Origin: an uncultured Clostridium sp.
GTDB lineage: Bacteria; Bacillota_I; Bacilli_A; RF39; UBA660
Assembly: GCA_902493795.1 (NCBI GenBank)
Contig: CABUQZ010000008.1
Coordinates: 1 to 64,000, forward strand
Direction of reading: 5' to 3'
Length of the DNA stretch: 64,000 nucleotides
Part shown: positions 56,938 through 64,000 of the stretch, in pieces
Position numbering within the stretch: the first letter of the stretch is position 1
Layout of the letters: each line of letters opens with the position of its first letter
Program-made: the position numbers and the translations under genes
Notes under the pieces: model-generated
Seen by the model: the letters and a program-made list of their open reading frames with translations, nothing else
Told to the model about the DNA's origin: nothing
Databases searched by the model: none

Positions 56938-58395
56938 ATGGATATTTATTACAAACACATCACGTATGAAAACGTAGAAAAAACCTGGAATATAGTAAGG
57001 AAAACATGCAAAAACAAAAAAGCAATATTTAATTATCATTTAAATAAAAATACGATGAATTATAATTTATATCAAATTCTTCTTAATGACCTATATAAAC
57101 CTTTTCCCTTTAGATTGTTTCTAATTTATGAGCCAAAACCAAGACTTGTAATGAGTCAAACTGTAGGGGATAAAATAGTTAACCATTTTGTTGCAAAATT
57201 TTATTTACTCCCTCATCTAGAGAAAAAACTAATTGACAGTAATGTTGCGACAAGAAAAGGAAAAGGAAGTAAATATGCTGAAAAATTATTACAAGATTAT
57301 ATAAATAAGATTCGTATAAAAAATAAAAACCAAGAAATATTTGTTTTAAAAATTGACATTAGCAAATATTTTTATAATATTCCTCATGATATTCTTTTAA
57401 GTAAATTAGAAAAAGACTTAAAAGATGATAATGTTCTAAATATTATTAAAAAAATTATAGATGAGACAAATAAGCCTTATATAAATATAACAATAGACAA
57501 GCTTAATTCTTTACATGGCACCAGTATACCTAACTATAATAAAGATATTGGATTAAGTATTGGAGCAATGACTTCACAATTTTTTGCAATATACTATTTA
57601 AATGATTTAGATCATTACATTAAAGAAAAATTGAAATGCAAGTATTATGTTAGGTATATGGATGATTTTGTTATTTTAGATACAAATCGTAATAGACTTA
57701 AAGATGTATTTCATCTTATTTCAATTGAACTAGATAAACTAAAACTTTCAGTTAATCCAAAAAGTTCAATTACAAGTTTAAATACAGGAATTACTTTTTT
57801 AGGATATAAATATAAAATTATTAATGGAAAATTTAAAATTCTATATAGAAAGAAAACTATAAGAAAAATAAATAATAAACTTAAATATTTGTACCATCAT
57901 GATTTGATAGGATTTTATAAAACTTATGCAAGTTATTATGGTTATTTAAGAAAAATTAAGGCTTGTGAAAGAAAGTTTAAAATAAAAGCCATTGAAAAAT
58001 ACGAAAATTTTAAAAAAGAAAACCCAAATAGAATAGTAATGGTAAAAGAAGGAAGTTTTTATAAAACTTATCAAAGTGATGCAAAAATTTTGTGGTATTT
58101 ATTTCAGTATAAGTGGAACAATGAATCAATTGCATTTGGAACAAGTACTGGATCAAAAGTATTTGATAAGCTAATTTCTTTGGGGATAGGATATGTAACA
58201 GTTGAGTCAGATATGAAACTGGTTAAAATTGATGGAGATAATAAAGTTTATAATCTTTATTCTGAATTAGCAGTAATAAATTATGATAAACAAACAAGAA
58301 AAAAAGAGCTACATGATATGCTTGATATGATAATTGAAAAAGATATTAAAAATTATGAATTGATTAAAAACTATTTTTGTGATATTATGAAATAG
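56938..58395 (+). CDS. DGR reverse transcriptase with MutS-like C-terminal domain
   Basis: 485 residues. The RT core has fingers (PKPRLVMSQTVGDKIVNHFV), motif A VLKIDISKYFYNIPH (catalytic D ~140), and the DGR-type motif 4 IGAMTSQ (208-214; other RTs have QG-type). The active site is YVRYMDDFVIL (YMDD, 240-243) and motif TFLGY (286-290). The C-terminal ~120 residues resemble the MutS mismatch-recognition domain I: VKEGSFYKTYQSDAKIL, IAFGTSTGSKVFDKLISLGI, and GYVTVES. MutS-like (MSL) partners are known in some DGRs, here fused. The enzyme copies TR RNA with adenine infidelity. Confidence 0.92.
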   Translation: MDIYYKHITYENVEKTWNIVRKTCKNKKAIFNYHLNKNTMNYNLYQILLNDLYKPFPFRLFLIYEPKPRLVMSQTVGDKIVNHFVAKFYLLPHLEKKLIDSNVATRKGKGSKYAEKLLQDYINKIRIKNKNQEIFVLKIDISKYFYNIPHDILLSKLEKDLKDDNVLNIIKKIIDETNKPYINITIDKLNSLHGTSIPNYNKDIGLSIGAMTSQFFAIYYLNDLDHYIKEKLKCKYYVRYMDDFVILDTNRNRLKDVFHLISIELDKLKLSVNPKSSITSLNTGITFLGYKYKIINGKFKILYRKKTIRKINNKLKYLYHHDLIGFYKTYASYYGYLRKIKACERKFKIKAIEKYENFKKENPNRIVMVKEGSFYKTYQSDAKILWYLFQYKWNNESIAFGTSTGSKVFDKLISLGIGYVTVESDMKLVKIDGDNKVYNLYSELAVINYDKQTRKKELHDMLDMIIEKDIKNYELIKNYFCDIMK

Positions 58396-58511
58396 GATGA
58401 TAGAGAGAGTAGAGAATAAATAATTATCATAGTGAGAAGTATGATATCAGAGGATCCATGAAATTATGAAAACTCTTGATATAAATATTTGAGGTGAAGG
58501 AAGTGAAAAAG

Positions 58512-59165
58512 ATGAAAAAGAAAAACAACAAACCACTAGTTGCATTATTATCAGTTGCATTTTTAGGTATAGTAGGAGCAACGTTTGCTTACTTTACAAG
58601 TACTGATACATTTGAAAATGTATTTAAAACAAAACCATATAAGATGGAAGTAGTAGAAACATTTGAAAGCCCAAGTGACTGGACACCTGGAACAACAACA
58701 AATAAAACAATAGTTGCAACAAACAAAGGTGATGTTGACGCTGCAGTAAGAGTATCATTTACAGAAAGTTGGACTTCTAATAACACTGAAGCAACAGCTT
58801 TAGGTTTAGAAGATTCAAATCATAATAGAGCTGCATTAATTAACTTAAATCTAGGTGGAGATGAAGAAGGAACACCTGCAACATGGGTTAAATCAACTGA
58901 AGATGGAATAGACTATTACTATTACACTAAAAAACTAGCACCAAATGATAGTTCAACATCTTTAATTAATTCTGTACAATTTAATCCAGCAGTAGTAATA
59001 ACTTCAACAAATAATTGTGTTGAAGATAAAGATGCTCATACAAAAACTTGTACAACAACTTCAACTGGTTACTCAAATGCAACTTATAAGTTAACTGCTA
59101 AAGTAGAAACAGTTCAATATGACCAATATAAAACTGCTTGGAAAACTACTGTAGATATTAAATAA
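58512..59165 (+). CDS. BsaA/TasA-like SipW-dependent surface protein
   Basis: About 217 residues: signal peptide KKKNNKPLVALLSVAFLGIV with the SipW-type GATFAYFTSTDTF cleavage region, then a beta-sandwich (TNKGDVDAAVRVSFTESW, YYYYTKKLAPNDSSTSLI and SATYKLTAKVETVQYDQY-like strands). It matches the BsaA/camelysin-type biofilm matrix proteins. No SipW peptidase is in this window. ATG 58512 with AAGGAAG eight bases upstream was chosen; GTG 58503 is possible. A terminator follows. Confidence 0.8.
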   Translation: MKKKNNKPLVALLSVAFLGIVGATFAYFTSTDTFENVFKTKPYKMEVVETFESPSDWTPGTTTNKTIVATNKGDVDAAVRVSFTESWTSNNTEATALGLEDSNHNRAALINLNLGGDEEGTPATWVKSTEDGIDYYYYTKKLAPNDSSTSLINSVQFNPAVVITSTNNCVEDKDAHTKTCTTTSTGYSNATYKLTAKVETVQYDQYKTAWKTTVDIK

Positions 59166-59184
59166 CTATTTATATAATAAATTT

Positions 59185-59219
59185 AAACAAGCCGGTCACA
59201 ATATCGACTTGTTTTTTAT
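59185..59219 (+). terminator. Rho-independent terminator
   Basis: AAACAAG / CTTGTTT stem followed by T6, after the BsaA-like gene. Confidence 0.75.
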
Positions 59220-59288
59220 TTTAAAAAAATACAAATATAAAGTTTGACTATGCAATAATAAAATACTAAAATAATTATGGGTGATAAA

Positions 59289-59555
59289 ATGGTAAAAAAA
59301 GTTATTTTAGTATCTTTATTATGTATATCTATTGGAATATCTGGAATAAGTTTTTTTAAATATCAAGAAATGGATAAAGAAGTAAAAGATAGAACAAAAG
59401 AAATAGAAAAAGCAAATAAAGAAAAAAATGATAATGAAGAAGAAATTAAAAAAATGGAAGCACAAAAACTAGAACTACAAGAAAATAAAAAAGAAGAAAT
59501 AAAGGTGTATGAAAAATGGAAAGAAAAAGTTGGAAACATAGAATCTTTGTTATAA
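59289..59555 (+). CDS. Small membrane-anchored coiled-coil protein
   Basis: About 88 residues: an N-terminal membrane helix (VILVSLLCISIGISGISFF), then an uninterrupted Lys/Glu-rich coiled coil to the end. ATG 59289 follows GGTGAT; ATG 59277 is an alternative. It overlaps the deacetylase gene by 40 bases, so both are produced together. Possibly forms a complex with the coiled coil of the deacetylase. Confidence 0.65.
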   Translation: MVKKVILVSLLCISIGISGISFFKYQEMDKEVKDRTKEIEKANKEKNDNEEEIKKMEAQKLELQENKKEEIKVYEKWKEKVGNIESLL

Positions 59556-60436
59556 TTTGGGCCTTTATTTTAATAGTTTCTTTTTCAATAAGCGGATATT
59601 TCTTATTTAACACAAAAAAACTTGAAGAAAAGTCAATAAAACTTAAAAAAGAATATAAAGAAATATCAAATGATAATTATATAGAAAAGAAAAAAAGATT
59701 AGAAAAAGAAATCAGTGATTTAAATAACATTGATAATAATATTACAAAACTAAAAGAAGATTATTTTGAAAATATTAAAAAACTAGAGGATGAAATAATA
59801 AGCGGTAAATCAAATAAGAAGATTGCTTATCTTACATTTGATGATGGTCCCTATTACAAAACATATCAGTTTTTAGATGTCTTGGACAAGTATAATGTAA
59901 ACGCTACGTTTTTTACAATTGGGTTAGGAAAAGAAAAATGCCTTGATAATAGAAAAGAAGATTGTAGAAAACTTTATAAAGAGATAGTAAAAAGAGGTAA
60001 TACGATTGCAAACCATACTTATTCACATCTAATCTGGAATGGACTATATAGTAGCCCAGAAAGCTTTATAGCACAGATAAAAAAACAAGAAGAATTAGTA
60101 AAAAGTGAATCTGGTGTGGTAACTAGAATAGCTAGATTTCCTGGTGGATCTAGTACAGCAGGAAGCAAGAAAAATGCCATTATAGAACTTTTAAGAAAAA
60201 ACGGCTATGGTTGGGTAGATTGGACTGCCCAAGATGGCGATGGAGCCGAGTTAAGTGGAAAAGATGAAGCATGGAACAACTTTACAAGTTCAATCGATTC
60301 AAATATTGAAGTAGTTTTGTTTCATGATTACAATGATATAACTCTACAAATTCTTCCAGAAGCAATAGAGTATCTTCAAAACAAAGGATATATAATTTTG
60401 CCACTTTTCTATGAAAGTAATATGGTAAATAAATAG
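59516..60436 (+). CDS. Membrane-anchored polysaccharide (peptidoglycan) deacetylase
   Basis: 306 residues. A membrane anchor (~9-29) and a coiled coil (KLEEKSIKLKKEYKEISN and onward, ~30-90) lead to a NodB domain. All five motifs are visible: TFDDGPYY (motif 1, D-D), NHTYSHLIW (motif 2, H-x3-H), RFPGGSS (motif 3), WVDWTAQDGDG (motif 4) and VLFHDYND (motif 5). It removes acetyl groups from cell-wall glycans on the outer face. RBS AAAGGTG. A terminator hairpin follows at 60436. Confidence 0.9.
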   Translation: MERKSWKHRIFVIIWAFILIVSFSISGYFLFNTKKLEEKSIKLKKEYKEISNDNYIEKKKRLEKEISDLNNIDNNITKLKEDYFENIKKLEDEIISGKSNKKIAYLTFDDGPYYKTYQFLDVLDKYNVNATFFTIGLGKEKCLDNRKEDCRKLYKEIVKRGNTIANHTYSHLIWNGLYSSPESFIAQIKKQEELVKSESGVVTRIARFPGGSSTAGSKKNAIIELLRKNGYGWVDWTAQDGDGAELSGKDEAWNNFTSSIDSNIEVVLFHDYNDITLQILPEAIEYLQNKGYIILPLFYESNMVNK

Positions 60437-60457
60437 AAAAAAGAGTTTCTTTTTTCA
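60436..60457 (+). terminator. Terminator hairpin
   Basis: GAAAAAAGA / TCTTTTTTC stem, loop GTT, ending in its own T-run; it overlaps the stop region of the deacetylase gene. Confidence 0.6.
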
Positions 60458-60566
60458 AATAAAAAATAATATATTTAATATTAATTAAAAATGATTTTAA
60501 AAAAAGAATATAAAATACTTTTAATATAAAATCAATTTTGTTATAATTATTATGTAGGTGGTATAT

Positions 60567-61472
60567 ATGAAAATAATGTGTGTAGGACAGTCAGCGTATG
60601 ACATAACTTTACCATTAGATCATTATCCAATTGAGAATAAAAAGGTAAGATTAGAACAAAAGGTTGAATGTGGTGGTGGTAGCGCATCAAATTGTGCCTA
60701 TCTATTATCAAAATGGGGAATGGAAACATATTTTGCTGGTATCATTGGAAATGATTTTTATGGTGCTAAAATCAAAAAAGAATATGATGAAGTTGGAGTA
60801 AATACAAAGTATTTGCAAATAAGTGACAAATTCAATACAACGTCAAGTTATATTATTGCAAACACTACTTCTGGAACTAGAACAATATTAACAAGTAGAG
60901 ATAAAAAAATTAAAATGGATCCAGTTGAAATTGATGAAAAGTTTGACTTCATTTTATTCGATGGTTACGAGAAAGAGTTTTCTCTTAATTTAATTGAAAA
61001 AAATAAGGATGCTATAACAGTACTTGATGCAGGAAGCGTTAAAGAAGCAACAATAGAACTTGCTCACAAAGTAAAATATGTTGTTTGCTCTCATGACTTC
61101 GCTGAAGAAGTATCAAAAATAAAAATTGATTATGATGATTTTGATACGATTGTTGAAGCATATCAAGCACTAAAAAAAGAATTTCAAACAAACATAATAA
61201 TAACATTAGAATCTTTAGGATGCTTTACATGTGTTGATGGATTGTACAAAATAATACCAAGTATTAAAGTTAAAGCAGTAGATTCAACAGGAGCTGGAGA
61301 CATATTCCATGGTGCATTTGTATATTCACTTGCAAATGGATTTGATATGGAAAAAATTATGATGATTTCAAATATCACTGGTGCATTATCAGTTTTGAAA
61401 ATCGGAAGTAGAATGTCTATTCCAGACCTTAAAGATGTAGAAGCAAAATACAATGATATTGTTTCGAAATAG
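60567..61472 (+). CDS. PfkB-family sugar (carbohydrate) kinase
   Basis: About 301 residues. N-terminal VGQSAYDITLPLDHYP, glycine motif KVECGGGSASNCAYLLSK and C-terminal signature DSTGAGDIFHGAFVYSLANG with the catalytic Asp and anion hole (TGAGD). The ribokinase/fructokinase family phosphorylates sugars or nucleosides; the substrate is not predictable here. ATG 60567 is preceded by AGGTGG. It ends one base before the Smr-domain ATG, or overlaps a longer version of it. Confidence 0.88.
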   Translation: MKIMCVGQSAYDITLPLDHYPIENKKVRLEQKVECGGGSASNCAYLLSKWGMETYFAGIIGNDFYGAKIKKEYDEVGVNTKYLQISDKFNTTSSYIIANTTSGTRTILTSRDKKIKMDPVEIDEKFDFILFDGYEKEFSLNLIEKNKDAITVLDAGSVKEATIELAHKVKYVVCSHDFAEEVSKIKIDYDDFDTIVEAYQALKKEFQTNIIITLESLGCFTCVDGLYKIIPSIKVKAVDSTGAGDIFHGAFVYSLANGFDMEKIMMISNITGALSVLKIGSRMSIPDLKDVEAKYNDIVSK

Positions 61473-61473
61473 T

Positions 61474-61767
61474 ATGCCTCAGTTAGATCTTCATGGAGAA
61501 GATAAGATAGGAGCAAGAATAAAAATAAAGGCATTTTTAGATGATAACTACAAACAAGGAAATGAAGAAATAGCAATAATTCATGGAATTGGGAAAGGTA
61601 TATTAAGAAAAGAAGTGGCATTTATGTTAAGAAAAGACAAAAGAATATCAGAATACAATATTGACTGCTTTAATGGTGGCTGCACGTTAGTAAGATTTTG
61701 TAATAATGTTGACAAAAATAATAATTTATGTTATAATACAACGCAAAAGTTAAGGGGGAGATTATAA
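61474..61767 (+). CDS. Smr-domain protein
   Basis: About 97 residues consisting of one Smr domain: PQLDLHGEDKIGARIKIKAF (the LDLHG motif), IAIIHGIGKGILRKEVAFML (H-G-x-G-x-G-x-L motif). Smr domains, also found at the end of MutS2, are nucleases acting on DNA or mRNA/stalled ribosomes. ATG 61474 was chosen because it directly precedes the domain; a longer frame begins at 61453 inside the kinase gene. A promoter for the next gene lies in its 3' end. Confidence 0.8.
   Translation: MPQLDLHGEDKIGARIKIKAFLDDNYKQGNEEIAIIHGIGKGILRKEVAFMLRKDKRISEYNIDCFNGGCTLVRFCNNVDKNNNLCYNTTQKLRGRL
61709..61737 (+). promoter_or_regulatory. Perfect-consensus sigma-A promoter of the Ig-like surface protein
   Basis: TTGACA (61709-61714), exactly 17 bases, TATAAT (61732-61737). 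It lies inside the 3' end of the Smr gene and 33 bases before the ATG at 61770, with AAGGGGGAG as RBS (61752-61760). It predicts strong, constitutive expression. Confidence 0.9.
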
Positions 61768-61769
61768 GT

Positions 61770-64000
61770 ATGTATACAGATAACGAACAAAGAACTGGTA
61801 TACCATTAAAAACTTTTATAATTAGTTTGATTTTAATAATAATCTTTATTTTATTATTAATGTGGTTAATACCAATGCCAAAAAATTCAAATAACAATAA
61901 TAATTGTACAAACAATGGAAATGGTACTTGTGAGGGAATTGATGGACTAACAAATAGAATTTTCAATGCAAATGTACAAGAAATGAAAAATGCAGCAATA
62001 TTTTATTTTACAACAGATAAATTACCAAAAAATGAAGGAGATAGCGTTAAGTTAACATTACAAGAAATGTTAGATTTAAAATTATTGCTTCCATTTACAG
62101 ATAAGAATGGTAATTCATGTAGTACAGAAGAGTCATATGTATTATTAACAAAGAGAAAAGACTCATATGAATTAAAAGTTAATTTAAAATGTAATGATGA
62201 AGAGGATTATATTTTAGTTACATTGGGATGCTATAGCTATTGTACAACAGCAGTATGTGAAAAGCAGGATCCAACTAAACCAACAAATCCAACAAATCCA
62301 TCAAAACCATCTAATCCATCTAATCCACAACCAACAACTACAACAGGAGTTCCAAAATGTGAACTTTATGTATCAAGTGGAAATGTTGGATCTAATGGAT
62401 GGTACCTTGGAGATGTTGTTGTAGGATTTAAATCAAAAACAGTAAACGGTGCAACAATAACAAATTATGGATTAGGAACAACTCAAGCAGCAAATTATAA
62501 CAAAGCAACATCATATAAAGTAAATAAAGATGGAACTACAACTGTTTATGGATATGTTAAAGCTTCAAATGGAAAAACTTCAGTATGTAGTATAGCAGTT
62601 AAAAGAGATACTTCTAATCCAGTATGTAACCTAACAGTTTTACAAGGAACTAAAGGAACAAATGGAAGTTACGTAAGTGACGTTGTAATTGGTTTCTCAT
62701 CAAAAACAGATACACCAAGTGGTATTGCAACATATGGAATATCAACTTCAACAGTTGCAACTTATAACAAAGCAACACAATTGACAATTACAAAAAACGG
62801 AACTCATACAATCTATGGATACGTTAAAGATAAAGCAGGACATTTAGGAAAATGTAATATAACAATTAAACGTGATAAACCAACAACACCAGTTACATCT
62901 TCACCATCATGTTCATTAAAAGTAACAAGTGGAACAGCAACAAATGGATGGTATAATGGAAATGTAGTAATTGGATTTGCTTCTAAAAAATCAACAAACG
63001 GAGCAACAATAAAATCATTCGGTTTAGGAACATCTGAAACATATGTAGGAAATAATTCATATACTGTTTCAAGAGATGGAACTACAACTGTTTATGGATA
63101 TGTAAAAGACTCAAACGGATATACATCAACATGTAGTATAGTTGTTAGAAAAGATACTACAAAACCATCATGTTCATTGAAAGTAATTAGCGGAACATAT
63201 AACTCAAATGGATATTACACATCAAATGTAGTAGTAGGATTTAATACAAGAACTGATTCAACAAGCGGTATATCAAAGTATGGAGTAGGAAAATCTACAA
63301 CATATGCAGGTAATACATCATATACAATCACATCATCAGGATCACATACAGTTTATGGATATGTAATGGATAATGCTGGAAATACAGCAACATGTAGTAT
63401 AAAGGTTGAAAAAAGAGATAATCTTGAATATCAATACAAAAAGTACTATGAAAATCAATATAGTGCATGGTCAAATTGGACAACTTCAACATACAATCCT
63501 AACAATCCACCAGCATTTGGAAAATATACATTAATTGAAATTGAAAATTTAGGAAAGACTCAAGAAGTAGATTATTATAAAGAATCAACTGGAAAAGCAT
63601 TCTATAAATATAAACAAGTAAGAGTAGGAACAGCAACTCAAACATATTGTAAGGGTTATGACTACTATAGAGATACAAAACAAACTACAACAACATATGC
63701 AATCAAACAAGGAACAGATTGGAAGTATGTTGGTATGGTAACAACAACTGGATGGCCTACAGATACATTAGCAGTTAAATATGAGTTTGTAGGATTTGAC
63801 TGGAAATGTACAGGATGTGAATTAACTCCAAAGAAGATTTGGAACAAATATACAAGAACAGTATCATATGCAACATCAACTAATACTGTTACTACATCAG
63901 GAATTACAGTATCATGTGCTGAAACAGGAACAAAGACAGTTGAAATCTTTGATACAGTACCAATATTTGTTGGATACGAAAAGATTAAAACACCAGTATA
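61770..64000 (+). CDS. Large Ig-like-repeat surface protein (runs off right edge)
   Basis: At least 743 residues. A cytoplasmic start (MYTDNEQRTGIPLKTF) and one membrane helix (FIISLILIIIFILLLMWLIP) lead to an extracellular part. This begins with ~120 residues, then a Pro/Thr/Asn-rich stalk (PTNPTNPSKPSNPSNPQP). Four tandem ~90-residue Ig-like repeats follow, each with a Cys near the start (CELYVSSG, CNLTVLQG, CSLKVTSG, CSLKVISG) and 'TTVYGYVKDSNGYTSTCSI'-style ends. The last visible part holds further domains (YCKGYDYYRDTKQTTTTY, GYEKIKTP). It has no stop before 64000. Likely a surface adhesin or stalk protein. Confidence 0.85.
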   Translation, partial: MYTDNEQRTGIPLKTFIISLILIIIFILLLMWLIPMPKNSNNNNNCTNNGNGTCEGIDGLTNRIFNANVQEMKNAAIFYFTTDKLPKNEGDSVKLTLQEMLDLKLLLPFTDKNGNSCSTEESYVLLTKRKDSYELKVNLKCNDEEDYILVTLGCYSYCTTAVCEKQDPTKPTNPTNPSKPSNPSNPQPTTTTGVPKCELYVSSGNVGSNGWYLGDVVVGFKSKTVNGATITNYGLGTTQAANYNKATSYKVNKDGTTTVYGYVKASNGKTSVCSIAVKRDTSNPVCNLTVLQGTKGTNGSYVSDVVIGFSSKTDTPSGIATYGISTSTVATYNKATQLTITKNGTHTIYGYVKDKAGHLGKCNITIKRDKPTTPVTSSPSCSLKVTSGTATNGWYNGNVVIGFASKKSTNGATIKSFGLGTSETYVGNNSYTVSRDGTTTVYGYVKDSNGYTSTCSIVVRKDTTKPSCSLKVISGTYNSNGYYTSNVVVGFNTRTDSTSGISKYGVGKSTTYAGNTSYTITSSGSHTVYGYVMDNAGNTATCSIKVEKRDNLEYQYKKYYENQYSAWSNWTTSTYNPNNPPAFGKYTLIEIENLGKTQEVDYYKESTGKAFYKYKQVRVGTATQTYCKGYDYYRDTKQTTTTYAIKQGTDWKYVGMVTTTGWPTDTLAVKYEFVGFDWKCTGCELTPKKIWNKYTRTVSYATSTNTVTTSGITVSCAETGTKTVEIFDTVPIFVGYEKIKTPV

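Noticed and set aside
56938..58395. Group II intron or retron RT
   Set aside because: The IGxxxSQ motif, TR/VR pair and Avd neighbour point to a DGR. No intron domain V/VI-like structure or msr/msd inverted repeats were seen.
63690..63720. Another ppdK-end core (GCAATCAA) in the Ig-like protein
   Set aside because: A chance match of eight bases inside coding sequence, with no terminator, stop or inverted repeat around it.

Overview
The window looks like one chromosomal segment of a very AT-rich, Gram-positive-type member of the Bacillota, most likely a gut-associated relative of the Erysipelotrichales/RF39-type Bacilli. Support for this: strong AGGAGG-type ribosome sites, sigma-A promoters and rho-independent terminators throughout; a CotE spore-coat homologue; a Bacillus-type LexA; pyruvate phosphate dikinase; lipoproteins; and a SipW-type (BsaA/TasA-like) surface protein. 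TGA acts as a stop (for example at 1888-1890), so this is the standard bacterial code and not the mycoplasma code. No rRNA, tRNA or CRISPR array was seen.

Layout. 1-8.6 kb: the tail of an Rpn-type nuclease, then a TetR-controlled envelope and ABC-exporter operon. 8.6-29.7 kb: mostly housekeeping genes (EVE-type protein, NTP pyrophosphatase, ECF sigma factor with its membrane partner, calcium-type ATPase, hydroxyacyl-CoA dehydrogenase, pyrophosphatase, another ABC exporter, cotE, lexA, Xer recombinase, tdk, a long divergent SecA, ppdK). 29.7-35.6 kb: an accessory array inserted behind ppdK. At least four degenerate copies of the ppdK 3' end, each followed by its own terminator, separate small cargo modules. 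The cargo includes two complete type III toxin-antitoxin loci (repeat RNA plus ToxN/CptN-like RNase), an HTH+BRO pair, a lipoprotein, and prophage scraps including a holin fused to the ppdK-like core. 35.9-43.7 kb: a seven-gene, extremely AT-rich operon encoding a PD-(D/E)XK-like protein, two small partners, two PolC-like proteins with degenerate PHP and catalytic residues, a beta-CASP metallo-beta-lactamase nuclease and a KOW-domain protein. I do not recognise this as a described system. 43.8-52.2 kb: degraded genes (YfhO, an HExxH protein) mixed with small membrane, zinc-ribbon, kinase-like and acetyltransferase genes. 52.2-58.4 kb: a complete diversity-generating retroelement (DGR). It has a giant von Willebrand A/C-type-lectin-like surface protein with a 123-nt variable repeat, a 120-nt template repeat, an Avd-like helper, and a reverse transcriptase carrying a MutS-like C-terminal domain. 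The 5' end of the target gene contains about 22 copies of AGAC, so the target also looks phase-variable, and it is out of frame in this sequence. 58.5-64 kb: surface and cell-wall genes (BsaA-like protein, coiled-coil membrane protein, polysaccharide deacetylase), a PfkB kinase, an Smr protein, and a large Ig-like surface protein running off the right edge.

How it fits together. Two signals stand out. One is the surface-diversification locus, which combines stochastic on/off switching with targeted adenine mutagenesis of the displayed ligand-binding domain. The other is the defence-like block behind ppdK: a cassette array of toxin-antitoxin modules followed by the PolC-like/beta-CASP operon.
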